Part shown: positions 1-6,687 of the stretch, in pieces | Position numbering within the stretch: the first letter of the stretch is position 1 | How the letters are laid out: each line of letters begins with the position of its first letter | Origin: Actinomycetes bacterium | GTDB taxonomy: Bacteria; Actinomycetota; Acidimicrobiia; Acidimicrobiales; Acidimicrobiaceae | DNA: 15,367 bases | Assembly (NCBI GenBank): GCA_021819725.1 | Contig: JAKAQR010000051.1 | Coordinates: 1 to 15,367 of the forward strand | Direction: 5' to 3' | The notes under the pieces: generated by a model | Databases searched by the model: none | Told to the model about the DNA's origin: nothing | What the model saw: only the letters and a program-made list of their open reading frames with translations | Position numbers and translations under genes: made by a program

Positions 1-47
1 CTAGGATGAGCCTACTGGATAACGAACCGATACAGAGGGAGACCACT

Positions 48-995
48 ATGCGAGCGCTCGTTGCCCGGAACTCACGAGTAGAGGTAGCAGAGTTCGAGAC
101 ACCAATACCCGAGCCAACCGAACTACTGATTCGCGTCACTAGTGCCGGCATCAACGCCGCAGATATCCTGCAGGCCCACGGTAGCTACCCACCCCCACCG
201 GGTTTTGACCCGGAGCGCCTCGGACTCGAGTTTGCGGGAGAGATCGTTGATATCGGCACCTCGGTCAACGGCTTCACGCAGGGTCAGTACGTCATGGGAG
301 TCACGGGAGGTGGTGCTCATGCTGAATTTATCACCATTCCAGCTAGTGCCTGCATTCGCGTACCCGACTCCATCGACCCGCTGATCGCCGGTGCGTTTCC
401 GGAGGCGGGCTTCACCGCTTTTGATGCGCTCATCTCGCAAGCCGGGCTCAGCATCGGCGATCGTCTATTGGTTCACGGGGCGCTCGGCGGAGTGGGTACC
501 GCGGCCGTACAGATCGCAGCGCTCCTCGGTGCCGAAGTAACCGCCGTCGTGCGCGACCACGCCCAAGATCCACGCGTCTTCTCGTTGGGAGCTCGTCATA
601 GCGTGACCCCTTGGGAGATACCAGACTCCGGGCATTACGATGTCATCCTTGAACTCGTCTCAGGCGACAATCTCAGCTCCAACGTCGATGCCCTCGCTAC
701 CGAAGGAAGGATCGTCATTATCGGCATCGGCAGCGTAGCTCAGACCCAAATCGATCTGCGGAGGCTCATGCAAAAGCGTGGCATGCTCCGTGCCTCGACG
801 CTGCGTGCGCGCAGCTGGGAGCAAAAGGCCATGCTGGCAGCAAAAGTTGAGCACCACCTCATGGTTCACCTGTCCAGTGGCGCCTATCGAATCATCGTCG
901 AGGATCGATTTGACCTCTCTGACGGCCCAGCCGCGTACGACCGATTCAAGCAACCAGGCAAGTTCGGCAAAATCATTCTCACCACAACGACCTAA
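48..995 (+). CDS. NAD(P)H:quinone oxidoreductase, PIG3-like zinc-free MDR family
   Basis: Probably a cytosolic zinc-independent medium-chain dehydrogenase/reductase that reduces quinones or similar electrophiles with NADPH. From the ATG at 48 it has 315 residues, normal for the family (about 325). Residues 36-51 (NAADILQAHGSYPPPP) match the PIG3/TP53I3 signature; LGLEFAG follows at 58-64. The Rossmann glycine motif is HGALGGVG at 143-150, and ASTLRARS at 249-256 is also PIG3-like. No structural zinc-binding cysteines are visible. I chose 48 over an in-frame ATG at 6 because a purine-rich GAGGGAG (35-41) sits 6 nt ahead and the family usually begins M-(K/R)-A. The sequence before base 1 is unseen, so operon context is unknown. 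Family assignment is firm; the physiological substrate is not known. Confidence 0.88.
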   Translation: MRALVARNSRVEVAEFETPIPEPTELLIRVTSAGINAADILQAHGSYPPPPGFDPERLGLEFAGEIVDIGTSVNGFTQGQYVMGVTGGGAHAEFITIPASACIRVPDSIDPLIAGAFPEAGFTAFDALISQAGLSIGDRLLVHGALGGVGTAAVQIAALLGAEVTAVVRDHAQDPRVFSLGARHSVTPWEIPDSGHYDVILELVSGDNLSSNVDALATEGRIVIIGIGSVAQTQIDLRRLMQKRGMLRASTLRARSWEQKAMLAAKVEHHLMVHLSSGAYRIIVEDRFDLSDGPAAYDRFKQPGKFGKIILTTTT

Positions 996-1481
996 GCCCA
1001 CCAAATTCCTTCAAGCCCTACTCATCCAAACATCGACCTGTGGTGTGTCAAAGCTGGCGATACCAGCGCCCGGGCACAACCTCGATGTCGTGGGGCTGGA
1101 GGATAAGCGCAACGACTTACCCATCGAGAGCTGCATTGCGAGGCTGATACCTCCAGAAGAAAATATCGACGAGCAGAGCTGGGGCCAGATCCGCTCCCGA
1201 ATAGCCGTGCCTTTAGGCGTTCGCTCCCGAACCGCTCAAGTGTCCCATGAGGCCGGTACTCCGCAAGTCACCAACACGATAATTGTGTCCCACGATGAGC
1301 CGGCACCTCAGTAGTTTGTTGAGACCCTACCGTGAGCCCCACCAAACCATCGACAAGGATGTTTCGGCTCCGCTCGGTGTCAGAACCCAGCATCCGGGAT
1401 ATTCCTCTCCTCGTCCCAGAGAGTGGGGACAGCTGGAGTGGCGATCGTCGACTCGATGTTCAGAGCAGCCGTGAGGACTCG
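996..1481. other. Gene-free stretch between convergent genes, with repeats
   Basis: About 490 bp separate the 3' ends of the oxidoreductase (+) and the LysM gene (-). No frame on either strand gives a recognisable protein, and the minus-strand frames are broken by several stops. It holds a small hairpin 58 nt after the oxidoreductase stop (GCTGG-5-CCAGC at 1053-1067) abutting GCCCGGGC (1068-1075), without a U tract. It also has two copies of CGCTCCCGAA (1192-1201 and 1222-1231) and two imperfect TGTCCCA repeats (1241-1308, listed separately). It may be decayed sequence or an old insertion site. Confidence 0.6.
1241..1308. repeat. Pair of imperfect direct repeats, TGTCCCA-n-TGAG-CCGGYAC type
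   Basis: Copy 1 (1241-1260) reads TGTCCCATGAGGCCGGTACT. Copy 2 (1286-1308) shares TGTCCCA, TGAG, CCGG, AC and final CT but has three extra bases after TGTCCCA. The copies start 45 bp apart. A weaker third likeness (ACCGTGAGCCCCAC) lies near 1330-1343. Repeated TGTCCC-type boxes are typical of the subterminal regions of IS21-family insertion sequences, so this could be the remnant end of such an element. No istA or istB coding sequence and no second end are visible here, so that reading is inference. Confidence 0.45.
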
Positions 1482-1811
1482 TCAACGGCCAGCCGTCGGG
1501 ACGACAATTCGCTCTCCCGGAAAAAGCAAGGTACCATGTGTCTGTTTCTCCAGCTGCGCGACGATCGGATAGGGATTCGCATTCGGATCGACCTGCTCAG
1601 CGATCGAGACCAAGGTGTCGCCTCGCTTCACCACATAGAGAGTTGCCGAGGTGTGTCGGCCGTCGACAATCGGCATCGCTACCCGGGTGATGAGCAACAT
1701 CGCTACTAGTACGACGATCACAAGGCTAAGCAGCCGCTGCACGGCATGACGTGCCCTTTTCGTCGACCATCCTCGAGTGATAGCGGCTCTAGCTGGTGTT
1801 GAAAGCATCAT
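1482..1811 (-). CDS. Small membrane-anchored LysM protein, likely SOS-induced division suppressor (YneA/ChiZ-like)
   Basis: A protein of 109 residues from the ATG at 1811 (the next codon, 1808, is also ATG). It has a basic N-terminus (about 1-26, several Arg/Lys), one hydrophobic membrane segment at about 27-49, and an extracytoplasmic LysM domain at about 58-105 (YVVKRGDTL at 59-67, PGERIVVP at 98-105). LysM binds peptidoglycan. This size and order match Bacillus YneA and mycobacterial Rv2719c/ChiZ, SOS-induced proteins that delay septation and are normally encoded next to lexA. A perfect CGAAC-N4-GTTCG box lies 3 bp before the start and supports LexA control. A TTG at 1871 would lengthen the frame but would place the SOS box and the palindrome inside the coding region, and it has no ribosome site. 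The divergent neighbour here is a TetR gene, not lexA. The domain is certain; the division role is inference. Confidence 0.8.
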   Translation of the reverse strand: MMLSTPARAAITRGWSTKRARHAVQRLLSLVIVVLVAMLLITRVAMPIVDGRHTSATLYVVKRGDTLVSIAEQVDPNANPYPIVAQLEKQTHGTLLFPGERIVVPTAGR

Positions 1812-1814
1812 AAG

Positions 1815-1828
1815 CGAACTGTAGTTCG
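1815..1828. promoter_or_regulatory. LexA (SOS) box upstream of the LysM gene
   Basis: CGAACTGTAGTTCG is a perfect CGAAC-N4-GTTCG inverted repeat, the LexA operator consensus of Bacillus and Actinobacteria. It ends 3 bp before the likely ATG (1811) of the minus-strand LysM gene. Read on the minus strand it contains TACAGT (1823-1818), a possible -10 box for a leaderless transcript, so bound LexA would block RNA polymerase. Confidence 0.8.
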
Positions 1829-1841
1829 AGACTCGGACAGA

Positions 1842-1855
1842 GAATATTGATATTC
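1842..1855. promoter_or_regulatory. 14-bp palindrome, candidate TetR operator
   Basis: GAATATTGATATTC is a perfect inverted repeat (6-bp arms, TG centre). It sits between the divergent LysM and TetR genes, 24 bp upstream of the tetR -10 box. TetR-family proteins often bind such palindromes between themselves and a divergent gene. Binding is inferred from position and symmetry only. Confidence 0.45.
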
Positions 1856-1879
1856 GGATAGCCGGAAGCAAAATGGCGA

Positions 1880-1885
1880 TATACT
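1880..1885 (+). promoter_or_regulatory. -10 box of the TetR gene (leaderless)
   Basis: TATACT is followed by 7 nt and then the ATG at 1893. Transcription would therefore start at or within a base of the start codon, and no Shine-Dalgarno sequence is present. No convincing -35 hexamer is visible; the palindrome at 1842-1855 lies just upstream of where one would be. Confidence 0.5.
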
Positions 1886-1892
1886 TTGATCA

Positions 1893-2471
1893 ATGCCCAA
1901 GATCATGGCCCCAACAGTTAAGGAACATCACGCGCAACGACGTCAGGCACTACTTGATGCCGCCAAGGAGTCGCTGCTTAATCCGTCTATTAGGTCGGTA
2001 AACTTCGAGGCCGTTGGTCCGCGAGCCGGCCTGAGACGCAATAGCGTCTACCTCTACTTCCCGTCCGAGAATCACCTCGCGTTGGAGCTGGCCGAGGATG
2101 TTCTTCCTGGTTACCAAGAGCAGCTCGTCGCCGCTATGAAGCGACACCGCGAGCCCAGGGAGCAGATCACGGGCTATGCGAAGGCCATCGTCTCACCCGA
2201 TGCTCGCCTCGCTCATGAGGTATTGCGCAATCTCGAGAATCGGGACCGCACCCCTGAGATCGCGGCCAAGGTCAAGGAGTATTATGTCGAGCTGTCCCGG
2301 CCGATCGTAGAGCCCCTCAAGGCGCTCAAGATGACCGACCCAGAGACTACCGCCGTTCTCCTGTTTACCATGCTCAGCTCCACCCAGGATGTCACGGAAA
2401 AGGTGGTCGACGCGAAGGCTGGCCCGAGGCGCGCCCTTGCAATCGTCGATATGATCGTACCTAAAGGCTAG
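1893..2471 (+). CDS. TetR/AcrR-family transcriptional regulator
   Basis: A 192-residue protein with a typical TetR N-terminal DNA-binding domain. RRQALLDAAKESLL (16-29) is helix 1, and the helix-turn-helix spans about 38-57, with SVYLYFPSENHL (51-62) matching the family's Y-x-YF-x-S/K-E-x-L ending. The remaining helices form a ligand-binding and dimer domain of unknown specificity. The ATG at 1893 is favoured by a TATACT box 7 nt upstream; the internal ATG at 1905 lacks a ribosome site. It is divergent from the LysM gene and convergent with the mutase gene, so its target is either the LysM/tetR divergent region (a palindrome is present) or a remote gene. It is not LexA: there is no S24 peptidase domain. 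Confidence 0.88.
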   Translation: MPKIMAPTVKEHHAQRRQALLDAAKESLLNPSIRSVNFEAVGPRAGLRRNSVYLYFPSENHLALELAEDVLPGYQEQLVAAMKRHREPREQITGYAKAIVSPDARLAHEVLRNLENRDRTPEIAAKVKEYYVELSRPIVEPLKALKMTDPETTAVLLFTMLSSTQDVTEKVVDAKAGPRRALAIVDMIVPKG

Positions 2472-2601
2472 GCCTGCAGCAGCGACTGATGCTTGACAAC
2501 CAACCCAGGTCTTAGGATTGGGAGTTCCTGGCCAAAGAGCCACTTGTTGCGTGGGCTGAAACGCAGCGCGGCTCGTGCCAGGCGACGGACAGCAGAAGCA
2601 A

Positions 2602-4275
2602 CTAGATCCCGGGCTCCTCGTAGTAACCAAAGACCTCAGCGAGGGCCTCCATCACCTCACCAACTGACACTCTCGCCTTCGCCGCCCGGATCAGTGGCTC
2701 CATCAAATTGACCTCAGGATCCCTGGCGTCCGCCTTGAGATCCTCGAGGGCGCGAGCTACGAGATTAGAGTCACGTTGCTGGCGCACCGCCTGAAGGCGC
2801 TGCACTTGAAGCTCCTCGACCTCTGGCCCAATCACCAGAGTTTCGATCGGCTCCTCCTCTTCTAGTATGAAGCGGTTGACACCGACCACAACTCGATCCC
2901 CTGCCGAGATCTTCTTCTCCAATTCATAGGCCGAGTCAGCAATTCGGTTGACATGATAGAAGGAGTCGACTCCCACGAGGGCACCCTCGAGCATTGACCC
3001 GTGACCGAGTTCGGAAATCTCAGCGAAGATCTCCTCCGCGGAACGCTCCATCTCAAGAGTCAGCTCCTCCACGAAATAGGACCCACCGAGCGGATCGACA
3101 ACGTTGGCGATGCCAGTCTCATGAGCGATGATCTGCTGCGTTCGCAGTGCGATTCTCGCGGCCCTCTGGGTTGGCAGGGACAGCACCTCATCCATGGAGT
3201 TCGTGTGGAGGCTTTGGGTGCCACCCAGGGTCCCAGCCAATGCCTCGATAGCGGTACGCACGATATTGAGCTCGGGTTGTTGTGCCGTCAGCGAAACACC
3301 CGCAGTCTGCGTGTGAAAACGAAGCAGCCACGAACGAGGATCACGAGCTCCGTAGTGATCACGCATCCAACGCGCCCAGATACGACGGGCGGCCCGATAC
3401 TTCGCAATCTCCTCGAAGAAATCGATATGCGCGTTGAAGAAGAAGGACAACTGCGGTGCGAAATCGTCAATGGCCAGCCCTGCCCCCAAGCCGGTCTCGA
3501 CATAGGCAAAACCGTTAGCGATGGTAAAGGCAAGCTCCTCGGCTGCAGTGGCACCAGCCTCACGAATATGGTACCCAGAGACCGAAAGCGGATGCCATTT
3601 TGGCATCTCGGCTGCAGCAAAAGTCATCGTGTCACGCACGAGGCGCATCGAAGGACGGGGCGGGAAGTAGTACTCCTTCTGTGCCTGGTACTCCTTGAGG
3701 ATATCGTTTTGCAAAGTTCCACCCAGGGCCTTCCTCGGCACCCCGTGAGCCTCCGCTACCGCGACAAAGCAGGCAAGAATGAACGCCGCGGGGGAGTTGA
3801 TCGTCATCGAGGTGGTGATGTCACCCAGTCGGATATCCTGGAACAGCGTCTCCATATCCTCGTAGGTATCGATCGCGACCCCACATTTTCCAACCTCACC
3901 AAGCGACTTGGGGTCATCAGAGTCTCTTCCCATCAACGTCGGCAGATCAAAAGCGACCGAGAGACCGGTACCTCCGGCATCTAATAGCTCGCGAAACCGC
4001 TCATTCGTCTCTGCAGCTGAGGAGAACCCCGCAAACATCCGCATCGTCCACAGCTTGGTGCGGTAGCCGCTCGCGTAGATCCCCCTTGTATACGGATAGC
4101 TGCCGGGGAGTTCTTCGTCAGCTGGCAACTGCAGCGTCGTGCCCTGGGTCTCCGGACCCAGAGCACCCCGTGATGTATAGACCGGCGCCAGCTCAATCCC
4201 CGAAAGGGTCTCGAACCGGTCATACCTTTTCGAAGCTCGGTTGTAGCTCTCGACCCATTCATCAAAGCGTGTCAT
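2602..4275 (-). CDS. Methylmalonyl-CoA mutase-type large subunit (acyl-CoA mutase, no B12 domain)
   Basis: A 557-residue catalytic TIM-barrel subunit of an adenosylcobalamin-dependent acyl-CoA mutase. Family landmarks include GLSVAFDLPT (104-113), GGTLQNDILKEY (185-196), PSMR (208-211), SGYHIREAGAT (233-243), TQTAGVSLTAQQPE and QSLHTNSMDE. Tyr71, Arg211 and His236 align with Tyr89, Arg207 and His244 of Propionibacterium MutB. Isobutyryl-CoA mutase has Phe and Gln at the first two positions, and 2-hydroxyisobutyryl-CoA mutase has Ile at the first, so methylmalonyl-CoA (succinyl-CoA interconversion) is the best substrate guess. The protein stops where MutB's linker begins, so a separate cobalamin-binding small subunit must exist; none is in this window. 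The ATG at 4275 is preceded by a TTGGCG-18-TAGACT promoter with no Shine-Dalgarno sequence, suggesting leaderless translation. It is divergent from glpX and convergent with tetR. Confidence 0.9.
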   Translation of the reverse strand: MTRFDEWVESYNRASKRYDRFETLSGIELAPVYTSRGALGPETQGTTLQLPADEELPGSYPYTRGIYASGYRTKLWTMRMFAGFSSAAETNERFRELLDAGGTGLSVAFDLPTLMGRDSDDPKSLGEVGKCGVAIDTYEDMETLFQDIRLGDITTSMTINSPAAFILACFVAVAEAHGVPRKALGGTLQNDILKEYQAQKEYYFPPRPSMRLVRDTMTFAAAEMPKWHPLSVSGYHIREAGATAAEELAFTIANGFAYVETGLGAGLAIDDFAPQLSFFFNAHIDFFEEIAKYRAARRIWARWMRDHYGARDPRSWLLRFHTQTAGVSLTAQQPELNIVRTAIEALAGTLGGTQSLHTNSMDEVLSLPTQRAARIALRTQQIIAHETGIANVVDPLGGSYFVEELTLEMERSAEEIFAEISELGHGSMLEGALVGVDSFYHVNRIADSAYELEKKISAGDRVVVGVNRFILEEEEPIETLVIGPEVEELQVQRLQAVRQQRDSNLVARALEDLKADARDPEVNLMEPLIRAAKARVSVGEVMEALAEVFGYYEEPGI

Positions 4276-4283
4276 AGGCTGTT

Positions 4284-4313
4284 AGTCTAGTCTCGGCTGC
4301 ACAGCCGCGCCAA
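4284..4313 (-). promoter_or_regulatory. Promoter of the acyl-CoA mutase gene
   Basis: On the minus strand, TTGGCG (4313-4308) and TAGACT (4289-4284) are 18 bp apart. Eight nt separate the -10 box from the ATG at 4275, so the transcript would be nearly or fully leaderless. The spacing and hexamers resemble the promoter upstream of the atp genes. Confidence 0.55.
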
Positions 4314-4345
4314 GGACTCCTGCGGCAGAGCGAATCCGGTACTGC

Positions 4346-4351
4346 TACCAT
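4346..4351 (+). promoter_or_regulatory. -10 box of glpX (leaderless)
   Basis: TACCAT lies exactly 7 nt before the glpX ATG (4359), placing the transcription start at the start codon. No Shine-Dalgarno sequence is present upstream, and no clear -35 hexamer is seen. Confidence 0.45.
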
Positions 4352-4358
4352 ACTGTAC

Positions 4359-5345
4359 ATGCCCGAATCCTCTGCTCCCGATCGCAATCTCGCACTCGAA
4401 ATGGTCCGCGTCACCGAGGCTGCGGCGCTCGCATCGACACCCTGGGTGGGAAGGGGGGAGAAGGAGTCCGCGGATGGGGCCGCAGTGAATGCAATGCGAA
4501 GCGTGCTTGATGTCGTCGCGATGAATGGGACGGTCATCATCGGCGAAGGCGAAAAGGATCATGCTCCAATGCTCTTCAACGGTGAACACGTCGGCGATGG
4601 GACCGGTCCACAGGTGGACATTGCTGTCGACCCGATCGAGGGAACCACGCCAACCGCGATGGGGCGCAACGGAGCCATGAGCGTGATCGCCGTCGCTGGA
4701 AGCGGTTCAATGTTCTTCCCCGGACCCATCGTCTACATGGACAAGCTCGCCACCGGACCCGATGGTGCCGAGACTGTCTCGCTTGAGCTCACGCCCCGCG
4801 AAAACATCGTTGAACTTGCCAGAGTTCGGCACTGCAAGATCTCAGAGATTACGGTTGCGATCCTTGACCGGCCGAGACACGCCGCGCTCATCGACGAGGT
4901 ACGCGGAGCAGGCGCGCGGATCTATCTGATCGGTGACGGAGACGTCGCCGCTGCGATTCTCACCTCGCTCCCATCGTCCAATATCGACATGCTGCTCGGA
5001 GTTGGTGGGAGCCCTGAGGCGGTGATCGCCGCAGCGGGCCTCCAGTGCCTTGACGGTGCTATTCAGGTACGGCTCTGGCCCCGTGACGACTTAGAACGCC
5101 AACGCGCTGTCGACGCTGGCTACGACCTCGATAGGATCCTCGACACCTCCGACCTCGTGAACTCACAGGACTGCTTCTTTGCAGCCACTGGCATAACCGA
5201 CTCCGAACTTCTCCGCGGCGTGCGCACCCGTCGCGGCGAGGCGATTACCCACTCGATCGTGATGCGTTCGAGAAGTAAAACGGTGAGAACCATTGAGGCG
5301 GTTCATCGGGTGGAAAAACTCAAGAACTTCCAGCTGATACCCTGA
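4359..5345 (+). CDS. glpX: Fructose-1,6-bisphosphatase class II
   Basis: A 328-residue class II fructose-1,6-bisphosphatase that removes the C1 phosphate in gluconeogenesis; it is the main FBPase of many Actinobacteria. Metal and substrate motifs are all present: D39 in KESADGAAV, GEGEKD (62-67), DPIEGTT (91-97, with D91 and E94), and GVGGSPEAVIAAAGLQC (214-230, with E220). C-terminal AATGIT-DSELLRGV (275-288) is also characteristic. The length matches the family. The start is supported by the TACCAT box 7 nt upstream. It overlaps the 3' end of the convergent 2H-phosphoesterase gene by 43 bp, and a hairpin pair begins 20 nt after its stop. The enzyme could also act on sedoheptulose bisphosphate, which the sequence cannot settle. 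Confidence 0.95.
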   Translation: MPESSAPDRNLALEMVRVTEAAALASTPWVGRGEKESADGAAVNAMRSVLDVVAMNGTVIIGEGEKDHAPMLFNGEHVGDGTGPQVDIAVDPIEGTTPTAMGRNGAMSVIAVAGSGSMFFPGPIVYMDKLATGPDGAETVSLELTPRENIVELARVRHCKISEITVAILDRPRHAALIDEVRGAGARIYLIGDGDVAAAILTSLPSSNIDMLLGVGGSPEAVIAAAGLQCLDGAIQVRLWPRDDLERQRAVDAGYDLDRILDTSDLVNSQDCFFAATGITDSELLRGVRTRRGEAITHSIVMRSRSKTVRTIEAVHRVEKLKNFQLIP

Positions 5346-6295
5346 GACTTCGCGCCATCGTCCTCGGTCGCTGACCCGCGACCCTCGCGAGGGCGCCATC
5401 GCTCTCCTAGGACCTGCTCATCGAACGAGTCGAGCCGAAGCAACCCTACCTCCTTCAGGGACAGTGAGCGCGCGCCAAGTCTCTCAAGAGGGTGATCACG
5501 CTGGTGAACCACCACCGAGGCGGGGCGAAGGTAGTCGACCAGTCTGTCGACCATAAGCTCCTCCAAGCCAAAACCGGCATCCCCTTCATCGCACAACACC
5601 ACCGGCCCAAGGACCCAGACTCCGCTGGGCCCGGGCACCACCTCGACCCAACCCAACAACTCACCTGTCGTCCTCAAGAGCCAACAGCTCACTCCGTTTG
5701 AACCCGACCGATGCATCACTGGCGCAGTCCGTGAGAGGACAGCGACGACTTTATAATGCGAGCGTTGCTGGCGAGCGCCATAACCTATGACCGCGCGCAG
5801 CAAGGGTCGCCAAGCCCGGCGCTGCGAATGGGTGTTGGCCACCAACAGCGTCACCTCAGCGACGGTTGTGCTGAGGCGGTAAGCAGCTAACTGGTCAGTC
5901 AGGACTTGTGCCGTCTGGAGATCGATGTGATTTAGCAAGGTAACATGGGGCACATAGGGACGATCCTCACCGCAAGAGCCAAGCTGTTGACGCCAAACAT
6001 CGAGTTCCGCTGCGCCACGCACCACCGGAATATGTCCGGAGACTCTGCGATTTTCAAAGGTTCCAAAGCCAGCAAGTTCGACGTCAACCGGTGCCACGCT
6101 CGTGGCCAGCCGTGCCACTCGCACCGCGAGAGCCCACGCTACGTCTACGGAGCACTTCTGTGGCGGCACAAGCGTAATATGAGGGAGTATCCACTCGATC
6201 GAGCCCGAACCGAGCAGCCTCCTGGCAACGTTGAGCTCCGACTCAGCCACCTCGTCAAAGGTGGCTACGATACAACAGCGGACCCCTGGTCTCAC
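5303..6295 (-). CDS. 2H-phosphoesterase (LigT / 2'-5' RNA ligase-like) fused to a probable GNAT-like domain
   Basis: A 330-residue, apparently two-domain protein. Residues 1-175 form a 2H-phosphoesterase domain: the two catalytic HxT motifs are H39-I-T41 (PHITL) and H117-V-T119 (PHVTL). Such enzymes hydrolyse or form 2',5'- or cyclic phosphodiester bonds in RNA or small nucleotides. Residues 180-290 read like a GNAT acetyltransferase fold: strands near 203-220 and 225-235, a weak glycine loop (EGDAGFG, 237-243), helix LEELMVDRLVDYL, strand ASVVVH, then HPLERLGA (268-275). The acetyl-CoA loop is degenerate, so this half is inference. The tail (about 298-330) is charged and overlaps glpX. The GTG start (6295) directly follows the atpC TGA (TGAGTG), so the two are probably translationally coupled. 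Substrate unknown. Confidence 0.72.
   Translation of the reverse strand: MRPGVRCCIVATFDEVAESELNVARRLLGSGSIEWILPHITLVPPQKCSVDVAWALAVRVARLATSVAPVDVELAGFGTFENRRVSGHIPVVRGAAELDVWRQQLGSCGEDRPYVPHVTLLNHIDLQTAQVLTDQLAAYRLSTTVAEVTLLVANTHSQRRAWRPLLRAVIGYGARQQRSHYKVVAVLSRTAPVMHRSGSNGVSCWLLRTTGELLGWVEVVPGPSGVWVLGPVVLCDEGDAGFGLEELMVDRLVDYLRPASVVVHQRDHPLERLGARSLSLKEVGLLRLDSFDEQVLGERWRPREGRGSATEDDGAKSQGISWKFLSFSTR
5366..5393. terminator. Overlapping GC-rich hairpins downstream of glpX
   Basis: GGTCGC-TGACCC-GCGACC (5366-5383) is a perfect 6-bp stem with a 6-nt loop. It overlaps CCCTCGCGAGGG (5382-5393), a perfect 12-bp palindrome. No U tract follows, so this would be a U-less terminator or an mRNA 3'-end stabiliser for glpX. 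It lies within codons 301-310 of the convergent gene. Confidence 0.4.
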
Positions 6296-6687
6296 TCAGT
6301 CGATCAGGCTCCCTCTGAGTTCGAGTGACCGCAGCTCTGACTCGGCCAAGGCGTCATCTAACTCCTCTAGTCTTTCCTCGTAGCGCTGTCGACGGCGCCG
6401 AAGAGACTCCTGTTCGACATCGCTAGCAAGTTGTGCGTCATTGGCGAGCACCACCACGCGGTTTCCCCCTGCCCGGACAAGGCCACCGTCGATCACGATC
6501 TGGAACGACTCGCCCTGCGGACGTACCACCGTTGCGAGGCAGATATCGACCTCACCAACAAACGGGGCGTGGTGGGCCAAAAAGGCAGCATCACCAAACG
6601 CAGAACGAAGCGTCAAGCTCTCGACCTCCTCATCGAGAATGACAAGCTCTGGATTAGCAACAACAAGGTTAAAGGTATCTTGAGCCA

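Noticed and set aside
778..1314. 178-codon plus-strand frame running from inside the oxidoreductase into the gene desert
   Set aside because: Its first third is out of frame with a real gene; the rest has no recognisable similarity and no ribosome site.
1000..1320. Minus-strand frame with protein-like stretches, considered as a decayed transposase or nrdR
   Set aside because: Several in-frame stops, no conserved motif (no NrdR zinc ribbon, no DDE pattern) that I can identify.
1893..2471. Idea that the gene divergent from the LysM gene is lexA, as in Bacillus and mycobacteria
   Set aside because: The protein has a TetR helix-turn-helix and an all-helical C-terminus; no S24 autoprotease Ser/Lys motif.
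2472..2601. Terminator between the convergent tetR and mutase genes
   Set aside because: Only 4-bp stems (for example TGGC-6-GCCA) and no U tract; not strong enough to call.
3001..3984. Long open frame (327 codons) on the plus strand opposite the mutase gene
   Set aside because: Lies wholly antisense to a clear family member, resembles no protein, and is a codon-bias shadow.
2602..4275. Isobutyryl-CoA or 2-hydroxyisobutyryl-CoA mutase
   Set aside because: Tyr71 and Arg211 are the methylmalonyl-CoA mutase residues, not the Phe/Gln or Ile of those enzymes; kept as a minor possibility.
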